From assembly GCF_001679785.1 (NCBI RefSeq), contig NZ_CP016286.1:1736001-1800000 (forward strand): a stretch of DNA of 64,000 nucleotides, in the 5' to 3' direction. Source of the stretch: Rhizobium leguminosarum (GTDB lineage Bacteria; Pseudomonadota; Alphaproteobacteria; Rhizobiales; Rhizobiaceae). The stretch's first letter is position 1. The number at the start of each line of letters is the position of its first letter. The notes beneath the pieces are model-generated. The model was not told the origin of the DNA and did no database searches. It saw only the letters and a program-made list of their open reading frames with translations. This document shows positions 48,300-57,736 of this stretch, piece after piece. The position numbers and the translations under genes are program-made.

Positions 48300-49370
48300 A
48301 TGGCCGAGATCGCCGCACTATCGATCGAAGCCGAAGCCGGGAGGGAGCGTTACCGCGCCCTCGCCCGGCGCAAGCTGCTGATCCTTGTCGCCATGACGGC
48401 AGCGCTCTGCCTGTCCTTTGCCGTCGATCTCGCCTGGGGGCCGGCCCGCTACAGTCTTACCGAGGTTGTCTCGGCCCTCCTCGACCCCTCCTCCGTTTCG
48501 GATCAGGTGCGGGCCGTCGTTTGGGACATCCGCATGCCGGTTGCAGTGATGGCGATCGTCGTCGGCGCGTCGCTCTCCGTCGCCGGCGCGCAGATGCAGA
48601 CGATCCTCGCCAATCCGCTCGCCAGCCCCTTCACGCTCGGCATTTCAGCGGCGGCAAGCTTCGGCGCGGCACTTGCGATCGTCACCAGCGTTCCGCTTCT
48701 GCCGGTTGCAGCCGGCCTGCTGGTGCCGGTCAATGCCTTCATCATGGCGTTGATTGCCACGCTCTTCATCCATTTCGTCTCGCAGGCTCGCGGCGTCTCG
48801 GTGCAGACGGTGGTGCTGCTCGGCATCGCGCTGGTCTTCACCTTCAATGCGTTGCTCGCCTTCCTGCAATATCTCGCCTCAGAACAGGCGCTGTCGGCTG
48901 TCGTCTTCTGGACGATGGGCAGCCTCACCAAGGCCACCTGGCCGAAGATCTGGGTGACGCTCGCCGTGCTGCTGGCAGCACTTCCGCTCTTTGCTCGCAA
49001 CGCCTGGGCGCTGACGGCCATCCGCCTCGGCGAGGACAAAGCCGCAAGCTTCGGCGTCAATGTCCGCCGCATCCGGCTGGAGACCATGCTCGTGGTCTCG
49101 CTGCTTGCCGCAGTCCCCGTCAGCTTCGTCGGCACGATCGGTTTCGTCGGCCTCGTCGGGCCGCATATCGCGCGCATGATCCTCGGCGAGGATCAGCGCT
49201 TCTTCCTGCCGGGCTCGATCCTCTCAGGCGCGCTGCTCCTGTCGCTGACCTCGATTGTTTCGAAGTCGATCATTCCGGGCGTCGTCTTCCCGATCGGCAT
49301 CATCACCGCGCTGGTCGGCGTGCCCTTCTTCTTCTCCCTCATCCTCTCGAACAGGAGCCGGTCGTGGTAG
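48300..49370 (+). CDS. FecCD-family ABC transporter permease
   Basis: A 356-residue permease of the FecCD/BtuC type with about nine to ten membrane helices. Typical blocks: VAVMAIVVGASLSVAGAQMQTILANPLASPFTLGISAAASFGAAL, FWTMGSLTKATW, and FVGTIGFVGLVGPHIARMILGEDQRFFLPGS, which contacts the ATPase. It starts six bases after the substrate-binding gene and its stop overlaps the ATPase start by seven bases, so translation is coupled. Confidence 0.92.
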   Translation: MAEIAALSIEAEAGRERYRALARRKLLILVAMTAALCLSFAVDLAWGPARYSLTEVVSALLDPSSVSDQVRAVVWDIRMPVAVMAIVVGASLSVAGAQMQTILANPLASPFTLGISAAASFGAALAIVTSVPLLPVAAGLLVPVNAFIMALIATLFIHFVSQARGVSVQTVVLLGIALVFTFNALLAFLQYLASEQALSAVVFWTMGSLTKATWPKIWVTLAVLLAALPLFARNAWALTAIRLGEDKAASFGVNVRRIRLETMLVVSLLAAVPVSFVGTIGFVGLVGPHIARMILGEDQRFFLPGSILSGALLLSLTSIVSKSIIPGVVFPIGIITALVGVPFFFSLILSNRSRSW

Positions 49371-50116
49371 CGCTTCAGTTGCAGTCGGTCGGCGCCTATC
49401 ACGGCCGCAAGCTCTTCGTCGAAGACGTGACGACGCCGATGATGAAATCGGGCGAGGTTGTGGCGGTGATCGGCCCGAACGCTGCCGGCAAGTCGACCCT
49501 CTTCAAGCGCATCACCGGTCTGCTCAAAGGGCCGGGCCATATCGTGGTCGAAGGGTCGAAGGCGAAAAACGCCATCAGCTACATGCCGCAGGATACCTCG
49601 GCCAACGCGGTGCTGACGGTCTACGAATCCATCCTGCTTGCCCGCAAGCAGGGCCAGTCCTGGGCCGTCAGCGACAGCGACCTCCGCTTCATCGACGAGA
49701 TCATGAAAGCGCTCGATATGTCAGCCATCGCCTTCCGCGATCTCGGCGCTCTCTCTGGCGGCCAGCGCCAGCTCGTCTCGATCGCCCAGGCGCTGGTCCG
49801 CGAACCCGAAATCATGCTGATGGACGAGCCAACCAGCGCGCTCGACCTCCACCGCCAGGTCGAGGTCCTCGACTTCATGCGCCGCCAGGCCCGCGCCAAG
49901 GGCATGATCGTGCTGATCGCCATCCACGATCTCAACCAGGCGCTGCGCTTCGCCGACAAGGTGCTCGTCATCGCCAACGGCCGCATGCACGCCTGCGGCA
50001 CCCCCCGCGACGTCGTTACCGCCGAGATGCTGCGGGAGATCTACAGGGTCGAGGCTAGGGTGGAGAAATGCTCGCTGGACCACGACCACGTGATTGTGGA
50101 TGGGACGGCGCATTGA
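49364..50116 (+). CDS. Iron-type ABC transporter ATP-binding protein
   Basis: A 250-residue ATPase with Walker A GPNAAGKST (about 39-47), Q-loop YMPQDTS, signature LSGGQRQLVSIAQ and Walker B IMLMDEPTSALDLH, with H-loop IAIHDLNQA. The GTG start at 49364 has AGGAG eight bases upstream and overlaps the permease stop. The last 163 bp, including the stop, recur as a direct repeat at 55044-55206 on the far side of the accessory island. The protein itself is complete. Confidence 0.92.
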   Translation: MVALQLQSVGAYHGRKLFVEDVTTPMMKSGEVVAVIGPNAAGKSTLFKRITGLLKGPGHIVVEGSKAKNAISYMPQDTSANAVLTVYESILLARKQGQSWAVSDSDLRFIDEIMKALDMSAIAFRDLGALSGGQRQLVSIAQALVREPEIMLMDEPTSALDLHRQVEVLDFMRRQARAKGMIVLIAIHDLNQALRFADKVLVIANGRMHACGTPRDVVTAEMLREIYRVEARVEKCSLDHDHVIVDGTAH

Positions 50117-50117
50117 G
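49955..50117 (+). repeat. 163-bp direct repeat, left copy (3' end of ABC ATPase gene)
   Basis: From GACAAGGTGCTCGTC to the base after the stop codon. It matches 55044-55206 with about seven mismatches and no gaps. Left border of the accessory island. Confidence 0.9.
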
Positions 50118-50255
50118 CCTGGGGGAGCTTGAAATACTCGGAACTCGAAGAACGAAGCGGCTCTCGGACGTGAAGATGGGTTGAACTGTGGGCACAGCAG
50201 GTATTTTTTGCTCCCCGACGCATTCCTGGCACGTGGGCCTTGAATGACTAAACAC

Positions 50256-53200
50256 CTAGGTCCCAACGGTCAAAAGATGATTGCGCTTTTCCATTCGAAT
50301 AAGGATGCCGGTGATCGAGGAGCGCCTCTCCCTAGGCTCGGCATCCTCCTGCGCCAACCTATTCAATTCTTCCCACTTCCGAATCAGATCGGATTCATTT
50401 TGTGGAAGGCGTGTTTCGGATGTAATTATGCAGCTGTCTAGATTGCTTCCAACAATAATAGTGCCAGACAGATTCGCCCCACCAATGTCAGTCGAGATCA
50501 ATGAACACCTCTCTATAACGGTGTCTTTCAGGTCGACATCCCTTAGATAAGCTTTATCCAAATCACAATCTTGCATCACCAGAAGAGAGACAACGTCGTC
50601 GGGAATCGGAAAGTCAAGACCCGACACGATCTTGTTTAAGTTGGCTCCCGTTAAATCACATCGCCGTAGAAACGCCCCGCTAAGATTCGCTCCTTCGAAA
50701 TCAGCATTGTTTAGATGCACATCCTCCAGCCGTGCCGAACTAAGCGATGCTCCACGCAAAACGGCATAAGAAAGATTAGCATTCGACAAGTTTGCCCCAA
50801 CAAGCCTGGCATCAGACAAATCGGCCCGTCTTAAGTTGGCATTTCTGAGGTTCGATCCGTAAAATTCTGCGTCGGTTAAGTTAGCGCCGAATAGTGATAC
50901 TGGAAACCACTCCCTGGGAGATACGGTCCCGTCTTTATGATTTGTCGTATATAGAACGGCCCCGATGGTTATTTCGGTAAGAGCTTGTTTTTGAAGATCA
51001 AGGTAGTCAAATCGAGTGAATCGTTTGGTCTCCGCCACCAATGAAGGCGATGATAACTTAGAAAGTATTGATGCGAACCCAAACGGTCCATGCCACGTTA
51101 TTTTCAAAGGCCCGGCGCTCCATCCACCGGCGGCTTCGGACAATCCGTAAGTTTCATCTGGGTATGCCTGTCGCGCGACTGCTTGAAGAGCTGTCCAAAA
51201 AACGTCTAAAGAACGCTGCTCTGCGCTTCCGATTCGCGAAACACTGTAAGTTATGGGTACTTCTCGATGAACCGGGATACCATGTGTCAGCACCCAGCTT
51301 GCAAGAGGAACAAGGTGTCGGAGACGAGCGCGAGCAGCATCGAAGGACGCTACGCGCAATCGCAATTCATCTTCGAAGAATCGACATATCTCCGTCGTTA
51401 ATGGCCCATGCCAGGTTATTTTGGCGAGAATTGCTCCAGCATCGGAGCATCTGCGCTCTGACTGTCTCTCCGTAAGGGGTTTGAGACTGCCTAGGATCCA
51501 TGTCGAAAGTCCGCGAGCAATCAAGTACTCACCGAGTGACTTATGCACGAACTCATAGCCGGCGTCATCTCCCCCTATACTGCGGGTGTAGCTTTGCATG
51601 GCTACGGACTTCAGAGAACTGGAAATGTCTCCCGATAGGTCTTCGTGGGTATCGGGGTGAAGATAATCCCTAAGCATAGAATTATACGACTCAGTTGCGA
51701 CGGTCCTACCACCACTTGCCCAAGACGCCAGACCCAAAGCCTCTTGTAAGAGAAAGAAATCACTCTGCTCCAACGTTCGCGTAGCCGCATGACCTCCTTC
51801 TTCTCGATTTCGGTTCGATGTCTGTTCGGGTCCAATTCCCCAACGCCTCACATAGATCTGTCTGAAAATTTCTTCATATACATTGTTTCTGTTTTCTGCA
51901 GCGACTTCCCAACGGTGCCCGAGATAGCCAGTCCACAGAAGAAGATATAAAAGCAGCGGCTCAGTGGTTAGCTCGCGTAAGGCGGTCGCTGCTTCGGTGT
52001 TCCCTTGTAGAGCCTGTGGAAGGTCGGTTTCTTTTGATTGGATTGCGCTACACCAATTTCTCCAAAAAATTGCACGCTGGTCTACGTCTGCCAAATTACT
52101 CAGGTCGTTTGCAACGCCCTGCTCCTCTGCGGCGCGCCACTCTTCCGTTCCACTGATGGGTAACAATCCACCCACTCGTATCAGCGCGCCGTTGTCGATG
52201 GCGGCCTTCTTGAAAGCTTCTTGTGCAGAGATTGTTCGGCCGAGAACCATTGCGCAAGTGAAGAAGCCACCCGAATTCCTACTGTCCATCCAATTCTTCA
52301 GAGCTTGAATAAAATCAGATGTAACAGTGGCTGCCTCAGAGGAATCTGGTGGAGCGATTTCATCCAGACCATCGCATATCAGCAGCAATGGCTTTTCTGG
52401 AGGCGAGCCGTCTGGATCGCGTTGCCCTAGCCACAGAAGAGGGTTTGGCACGCGATCCAAGCCCAAATCTGTGCGATTTCTGAAAAGATTTTCTATTCTT
52501 TGCTGAAAAAGCCCCGACGCCTCTATCTCCTGAAGAGGTATAAATAAGACATCATGAGTTCCCCGGTCTATGACTTCGATCGCAAAAGCACGCGCAAAGT
52601 AGACTTACCTGATCCCGGTCCACCAGCAACCACGCGAATTGCATCCTGCGGATCCTTCGCATCGAGCCATGACAAACCTACCTCATGGAGGTCATTTACG
52701 AATAGCGGATAACACCACTTGCGTGGCTGCCTTTCATCTTGGAAGAAGTTACGACGATCGGCCGGGTGCTCATGCTCCTCCTCGCCGAGTTGCAAAGCCA
52801 TAGCTACCTTTGTATTCCAGATTGCCCGCTGCCGGACGTAAAGATCAGAAAGCGTTATTCCTGTATCTTCCTGACCGAATACTGCGCGCTGTGTAAAGGT
52901 TCGAATAATCGAATCATGATGCCTTGCTAGGCTTTTACGCTTTTCGATTGCCTCCAAAAAAGCGCCGGACAAGGATTGCTCAAATCTCGTCCATCGTTCG
53001 GGAGATGAATCCTTGATCTTAATCAAAGCTTCGGCAACACAGTTTTCGAACAGGTTTCTGCAATCCGTCGCACTACCTAAAAGATGAAATAATTTCACCT
53101 CATACGGTAGATTTTTTGCTGCATCCCTTAGAAAGGGAACTTTCAATGGGGAATATAGCATCTCGGCTGTGACATTCTGACTACTTTGCTCCACCAGAAT

Positions 53201-53512
53201 TTCGGCACGAGTGACCAGGCGCGCTATTAGATCCCGAAGTTCTGCTCCTTCCGGTCGTCTCTCCAGACCGACTTTGCTGAAGAAATAGACCAAACTCAAA
53301 GCATACGCTTCTGACAAAATATCCCACGCCACCTCTGCGTCGCGCTTGTCCGGTTCTGCCATAAATTTTGAAACCGCCGCCATCAAACTCGGCGCTGAGG
53401 CGGAAAGAGCGGCCATAGCGGCGCCCGGTTGCCCGGCTATCATTAGGGGAACGGCAGTTGCCACCGCGATTGCAATGTCTGTTGCTACTTGACTTCTTTT
53501 CGAATTCACCAT
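50256..53512 (-). pseudogene. NACHT/STAND-like NTPase with pentapeptide repeats, single frameshift
   Basis: Two abutting frames make one protein of about 1085 residues. Part 1 (53512 to about 52595): N-terminal helical region with a hydrophobic segment (IAIAVATAVPLMIAG), ending at Walker A VAGGPGSGKST. The frame then hits TAG at 52568. Shifting by -1 at about 52595 restores ARAFAIEVIDRGTHDVLFIP and runs into part 2: Walker B LLLICDGLDEIA, a long helical STAND-type region, and about 20 pentapeptide repeats (ANLSNANLSYAVLRGASLSS style). Bacterial NACHT and related STAND NTPases include antiphage sensors; a defence role is inferred. A one-base loss or sequencing error explains the break. Confidence 0.75.
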
Positions 53513-53633
53513 GACCCAACCACCACCCCACTATCCTTGGTTGAAAAGATGACGATTCCTTTTAAGAGTCAACATAGTGAAGGATCAGCGATATGCTTCG
53601 TTCGCGCTAGCCCGCTTTTCTCACAGCGCTCTG

Positions 53634-54170
53634 TTATTGATTGCGCGCGCTGCCGGCTGGCGTTGCGTCCACATGGAGGACGCGGGCGGTCGTCGCCGCG
53701 ATGTGGGGCGTTTTGTCTGGGCCGGTGATGTATTCTCTGTTGTTGGTGGGAGGGTTCGGGTCCGGCGGCATCATCGGGCCGCAGCCACGTATTCGGGCGT
53801 GAGCCAGAGCAAACTCCTCGGCATAGGGGCAGGCCGAAGCCATCGCCACCTTGATGCGGCGGACTGAGACGCGGACCTGCGCGCCGATCTTCAACAGCTT
53901 CAATCGGATCGTGCCGCAGGTGGCATCGGCAAGCCGGGTATGAGCGAGGCCGAGGCGACGTAGCGCACCGATCAATACATAGGCCAAGGATGCAAACCAG
54001 AGCCGCAACTGATTGGCGCGCATGGTGTGGGCGCTGGTGCGGTCGGCATAGAGATCGAGCTGGCATTCCTTGATGCGGTTCTCCATGTCGCCGCGCGCGC
54101 AGTAGAGTTCCTCGTAAAGCGGTTGTGCCGCCCAGCATTCCGGCGCAAGCGAGGTGACGTGGCTCCGTAA
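53634..54170 (-). pseudogene. IS1380-family transposase, C-terminal remnant
   Basis: The frame encodes PLYEELYCARGDMENRIKE, with the last catalytic Glu, then LDLYADRTSAHTMRANQLRLWFASLAYVLIGALRRLG and LKLLKIGAQVRVSVRRIKVAMAS. This is the C-terminal third of an IS1380 transposase. The N-terminal two thirds with the DNA-binding part and the first two Asp residues are missing, and the 3' part runs into unrelated sequence. Non-functional. Confidence 0.8.
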
Positions 54171-54689
54171 TGAATCTGGTAAGCCTTTGTCGTAAAGCCA
54201 GTTTCTCAGATTCTCGGCCCGATGCATCCTTTACTTTGAGAGATTCGGGCTAGGCCGGTCGCATGCGATTGCGGCGAACCCGGCGCCGGAGGTCTCCAAG
54301 AGAGGGATATCGTGACATCGGTAAGCACGGAGAGGATTAGCAGACGAGCCCATCCGAAGGATCTCAATGGGTGTTGACAGCTTCTGACTTTACTCCGCTT
54401 TTCCCAGACATCGAGCATTTATTTTGCTACGCCCGATCCCCATCGGCCAAGGGCTGCCTGGCTAACGCGGCTCTGTAAAGATCGCGCGTGAGGCGGTGGT
54501 CGGGTCGATGCTGCAGGTCTGCGCTCCGAACCCCGGGCGGAGCGTGCCGCTGCGCTATCGACCGGCTGCCGCAGAAAACCTCCACATTGCAGCCATTCCG
54601 AACAATAGCAGAATCCCGCAATGGCGGTGAACTCTGAAACAAAGGTATTACCGTACATTTCAAGGTTCTGCTCGTCACTCCCACCACCA
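54171..54689. other. Island spacer, nothing recognised
   Basis: Between the transposase remnant and the SDR remnant. Several short open frames occur in both directions without recognisable sequence. Probably scrambled insertion-sequence debris. Confidence 0.4.
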
Positions 54690-55020
54690 CTCACCAATCG
54701 GTACCTTCATCCACCAACAAATCACGCCCCGTAGTAAAAGAAGCCGAGCCAGTCGCCAGGAACACCGCCGGCCTAACCATCTCATCCATCGTCGCAATCC
54801 GCGCCATAGACGTTTCGCCGTAAAATCCTTCAGCTGCTCTGCCACCTCGGAGACAGCGCATAGCCCGGGCGCGAAGGCCTCCGGCTGACCCATTCCAGGG
54901 CGAGGCTTTTGGAGAAATGGTTGACGCGAGGTGTTGTAGTGCACGTGCAGCAGGCTCCCTTTGTCGATCGAGCCTTACATTGACGGGATGTTGACGACCG
55001 AACACTTGCTCCGCGCCAGC
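54690..55020 (-). pseudogene. SDR oxidoreductase remnant, several frameshifts
   Basis: Read on the minus strand in shifting frames it gives SVVNIPSM (catalytic Ser region), HYNTSR (Tyr region, Lys replaced by Arg), VNHFSKSLALEW, and SMARIATMDEMVRPAVFLATGSASFTTGRDLLVDEG. That is the second half of a classical SDR. At least two frameshifts and an in-frame stop are needed to connect the pieces. It resembles the SDR at the right end of the window (MQRMAAVDEMVGPAVFL), so it may come from a related catabolic operon. Confidence 0.7.
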
Positions 55021-55043
55021 GAGCAGCTGAAGCTAAGCCGACT

Positions 55044-55206
55044 GACAAGTTCCTCGTCATCGCCAACGGCCGCATGCACGCCTGCGGCACCCCCCGCGAC
55101 GTCGTCACCGCCGAGATGCTGCGGGAGATCTACAGGGTCGAGGCCCGGGTGGAGAAATGCTCGCTGGACCACGACCACGTGATTGTGGATGGTACAGCGC
55201 ATTGAG
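55044..55206 (+). repeat. 163-bp direct repeat, right copy (ATPase 3' fragment)
   Basis: Starts GACAAGTTCCTCGTC and ends one base past the ATPase stop codon. It has no start and is not a gene. About seven differences from 49955-50117. Right border of the island. Confidence 0.9.
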
Positions 55207-55229
55207 GCTGCCAAAATCAGTCCGCCTCA

Positions 55230-56180
55230 TCAGTTGATCAGTCGCTGCGCGGTAAACTTGTCCGTAACAAGCATGTGGATGACCCCCACGCGGAGCGCGC
55301 CTGCGATAGCGTCGGTCTTTTTGGACCCGCCGGCAAGAGCAATGACCCGGTCCACGCGTTCGAGATCCTCGAGTGGAAGCCCTATGACCCGGTCGTCCAG
55401 AGGTGTCTTGACCGGCTTGCCGTTTTTATCGAAGAAGCGAAGGGAGATATCGCCGACAGCTCCCGCTTCCGCGAGATCAGACAGTTCGCGAGACGAAAAG
55501 ATGTTGCCGGACCGTGCGAGAAGTTCGGACGGTTCGACTGCTCCGATTCCGACGATCGCAAGCGTTATGCTGCCGAACAAGTCCATCGTCTCCCGAACGT
55601 ATGGATCGGCCTGCATAAGAAATTTTGCCTCTCTGGACGTCGTAACGCCCTGCACAGCGAGCAGTTTTGGCTCAGCGCCGGTCAGCCGAGCAAGCCGCGT
55701 GGTAAGCTGCGTCGCATGCGTCTGCACTGAAGGATCGCCCATGCCTCCAAGGGTTTGGACGACGTATTTCGCCTGAGCGCTCTTCAGGGGATGAATGTTC
55801 TCGACCATCTTGGAGATGGTCTGGCTCCAGCTCGAAACGCCGATGATTTCCCCTGGCGCAAGCGTCACCTCCAAGAGATGAGCCGCGGCCTCTCCGATAC
55901 GGGCCATGATGGCGCCGTCCCGATCTTCCGTACACTCAACGACGATCGCCTCCGGCAAATCATATTTCTCGCGAAGCGCGCTCTCAAGCTCGCTGTAGGT
56001 GCCAACGGGGGGGGTCACGCTGGTTCGCACAATATCTTCGGCCTCGGCACGCTTGAGCATGCGCGACACTGTCGCCTGCGACAGGCGAAGGTGCTGTGCG
56101 ATCTCCGCCTGTCGCCGTCCCTCCAAGTGGTACATCTGGGCGACCCTTGAGATGAGACGGAGTTCATTGAGGCGAGTCAT
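55230..56180 (-). CDS. SorC/DeoR-type sugar-binding transcriptional regulator
   Basis: A 316-residue regulator. The N-terminal HTH is MYHLEGRRQAEIAQHLRLSQATVSRMLKRAEAEDIVRTSV (about 17-55). The remainder is the SorC sugar-phosphate-binding domain, with GEIIGVSSWSQTISKMVE, VVQTLGGMG, AIVGIGAVEPS and ALAGGSKKTDAIAGALR. It would sense a phosphorylated intermediate of the neighbouring pathway. It is the last gene of the minus-strand operon, 21 bases after the kinase, with a copy of the shared operator just upstream. Confidence 0.92.
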   Translation of the reverse strand: MTRLNELRLISRVAQMYHLEGRRQAEIAQHLRLSQATVSRMLKRAEAEDIVRTSVTPPVGTYSELESALREKYDLPEAIVVECTEDRDGAIMARIGEAAAHLLEVTLAPGEIIGVSSWSQTISKMVENIHPLKSAQAKYVVQTLGGMGDPSVQTHATQLTTRLARLTGAEPKLLAVQGVTTSREAKFLMQADPYVRETMDLFGSITLAIVGIGAVEPSELLARSGNIFSSRELSDLAEAGAVGDISLRFFDKNGKPVKTPLDDRVIGLPLEDLERVDRVIALAGGSKKTDAIAGALRVGVIHMLVTDKFTAQRLIN

Positions 56181-56194
56181 CGCTAATCCTAGGG

Positions 56195-56208
56195 TGAATT
56201 TTTATTCA
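56195..56208. promoter_or_regulatory. Operator copy in front of the SorC regulator
   Basis: TGAATTTTTATTCA, an inverted repeat (TGAAT/ATTCA) that overlaps the kinase stop codon and lies 14 bases before the regulator ATG. It matches the three related sites in the 59.5-59.7 kb divergent region. Confidence 0.65.
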
Positions 56209-57668
56209 TCATTAGCCGTTGTTTCGCGTGCCGTCGAGCGGGCAAGTGCATCATTCCAGGTATTCAGAAGCACCGCTCGATCCACGGGTTCCGGGTCAAT
56301 GATATGTGAACTCCGGGGCAGCTCCGCGATGACCTGGAGATCGCTCCACAAGCCAAGTGAGAGACCCGCGAGATATGCAGCCCCCAAAGCCGACGCCTCG
56401 GGTGCTTCGCATTGGATCACGGGATGTTCGATGAGGTTCGAGACACATTGCATCAGGAAGCGGTTTTGGCTCGGTCCGCCGTCGACATAGAGCGCCCCGA
56501 GCTCGCCGCCGCTTTGTGCTCGCATGGCGGCGATCACGTCGTGCACCTGGAGGGCGATCGAGTCGGTTACCGACCGCGCCATTTGTGCACGTGTCGTATT
56601 GAAGTTGATCTGGGAGAACAGGGCCCGGGCGTCGGAATTCCAATAAGGTGCGCCCAGTCCCACGAATGCTGGCACGAAGCCCGGTCCGCCCGGTTCGGCG
56701 CTCGCCGCAAGTTCGACGAGGGCCGCCACGTCCGAAAGGCCGAGAATGCCTGCCATCCAGGGGAGACTGGCGGCGCAAACGAGAATATTGCCTTCGAAAG
56801 CGAAAGTCGGCTTTCCATGGAGACGCCATGCTACGGTCGTTGTGACGCCGTTGCGTGGGGGAATAAATCGCGGAAGCGTCGTCATCACCGACGAGCCGGT
56901 TCCGAAGGTTACCTTGCCATCACCCGGCTTGAATGCTCCATGACCGAACAGCGCAGCATGACTGTCTCCGATCACGGCCATTATCGGAGTTCCATCCGGC
57001 ACGCCTGGCAACCCTTGCGTCCTGCCGAAGTCGGCAGAGCTGTCGAGTACCTCGGGGAGGAGCGCGATATCCACGCCGAAAATCTCGCCAAGTTCCTCGC
57101 TCCATCTCTGCTCCTGGAGATCGAACAACTGGCTCCTGGCGGCATTCGAAGCATCGCAAACGTGCCGGCGCCCGCCCGTCAGGCAGTGGACGAGCCAACT
57201 GTCGACGGTTCCCAGCCGCACCGATCGCCCGGCCGGAATACGGTCGAGCAGCCATCGGAATTTCGAACCCGGGAACATCGGATCGAGTGGCAGGCCTGTG
57301 AGCGCCTGCACACGGTGAAGGTGGCCTTCGACAATGAGACGTTCGCAATCTTGCGCCGTTCGACGGCACTGCCAGCTTACCACCGGCCCAAGTGCTTCTC
57401 CCGTTTCGGCGTCCCAGGCAGTGACTGACTCGCGCTGATTGGAAATCGCCACGGCCTCGACAGCCACGTCGGGGGCGGTGTTCAGGCAGGCGTCGATCGC
57501 CTCGCAGACGGATGCGTAGAGCCGGCGTGGATCTTGTTCGACCCAGCCGGGTTTCGGATAGGTGATGCCGACCGGAGCCGAACCTCTGCCAACAATTTCT
57601 CCCTTTTCGGAAACGAGAACTGCCTTTGAATTGGTCGTGCCCTGGTCAATTGCCAGAATTGCCCGCAT
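56202..57668 (-). CDS. FGGY-family carbohydrate kinase
   Basis: A 488-residue sugar or polyol kinase of the glycerol/xylulose kinase group. Family signatures: AIDQGTTNSKAVL at the start (ATP phosphate), SNQRESVTAWD, the second domain MAVIGDSHAALFGHGAFKPGDGKVTFGTGSS, and GALYVDGGPSQNRFLMQ with adenine contacts. The exact sugar cannot be told. It lies between the split transketolase and the regulator on one strand, so it presumably phosphorylates the ketose that the transketolase then uses. GGGGAGGA precedes the ATG. Confidence 0.9.
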   Translation of the reverse strand: MRAILAIDQGTTNSKAVLVSEKGEIVGRGSAPVGITYPKPGWVEQDPRRLYASVCEAIDACLNTAPDVAVEAVAISNQRESVTAWDAETGEALGPVVSWQCRRTAQDCERLIVEGHLHRVQALTGLPLDPMFPGSKFRWLLDRIPAGRSVRLGTVDSWLVHCLTGGRRHVCDASNAARSQLFDLQEQRWSEELGEIFGVDIALLPEVLDSSADFGRTQGLPGVPDGTPIMAVIGDSHAALFGHGAFKPGDGKVTFGTGSSVMTTLPRFIPPRNGVTTTVAWRLHGKPTFAFEGNILVCAASLPWMAGILGLSDVAALVELAASAEPGGPGFVPAFVGLGAPYWNSDARALFSQINFNTTRAQMARSVTDSIALQVHDVIAAMRAQSGGELGALYVDGGPSQNRFLMQCVSNLIEHPVIQCEAPEASALGAAYLAGLSLGLWSDLQVIAELPRSSHIIDPEPVDRAVLLNTWNDALARSTARETTANDE

Positions 57669-57736
57669 TCTATCCTCCCCAGATCAGACGGCAGCCGGGA
57701 CGACAAAAAGCGTCCGGGCTGGTCACGTGATCCCAG

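Larger units (their letters stand above)
50118..55043. mobile_element. Accessory island between 163-bp direct repeats
   Basis: About 4.9 kb holding a frameshifted NACHT-like NTPase gene, an IS1380 transposase remnant and a decayed SDR gene. The NTPase region is clearly AT-richer than the flanks. No integrase is present. The direct repeats suggest entry by recombination at the 3' end of the ABC ATPase gene or a duplication that trapped the island. Confidence 0.65.

Noticed and set aside
48170..50116. 648-codon frame that would fuse permease-region sequence to the iron ABC ATPase
   Set aside because: The first 400 codons are the out-of-frame shadow of the permease gene; the ATPase has its own GTG and ribosome site at 49364.
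52560..52610. Programmed -1 ribosomal frameshift in the NACHT-like gene
   Set aside because: No X-XXY-YYZ slippery heptamer and no obvious downstream pseudoknot at the junction; a one-base deletion (expected TTGGCGCG, found TTGCGCG) explains it better.
54206..54697. Additional small genes in the island spacer
   Set aside because: Short overlapping frames on one strand, Arg/Ser/Pro rich, with no ribosome sites or recognisable sequence.
55040..55204. A second, partial ABC ATPase gene
   Set aside because: It covers only the last 53 codons without start or catalytic motifs; it is one arm of a direct repeat.
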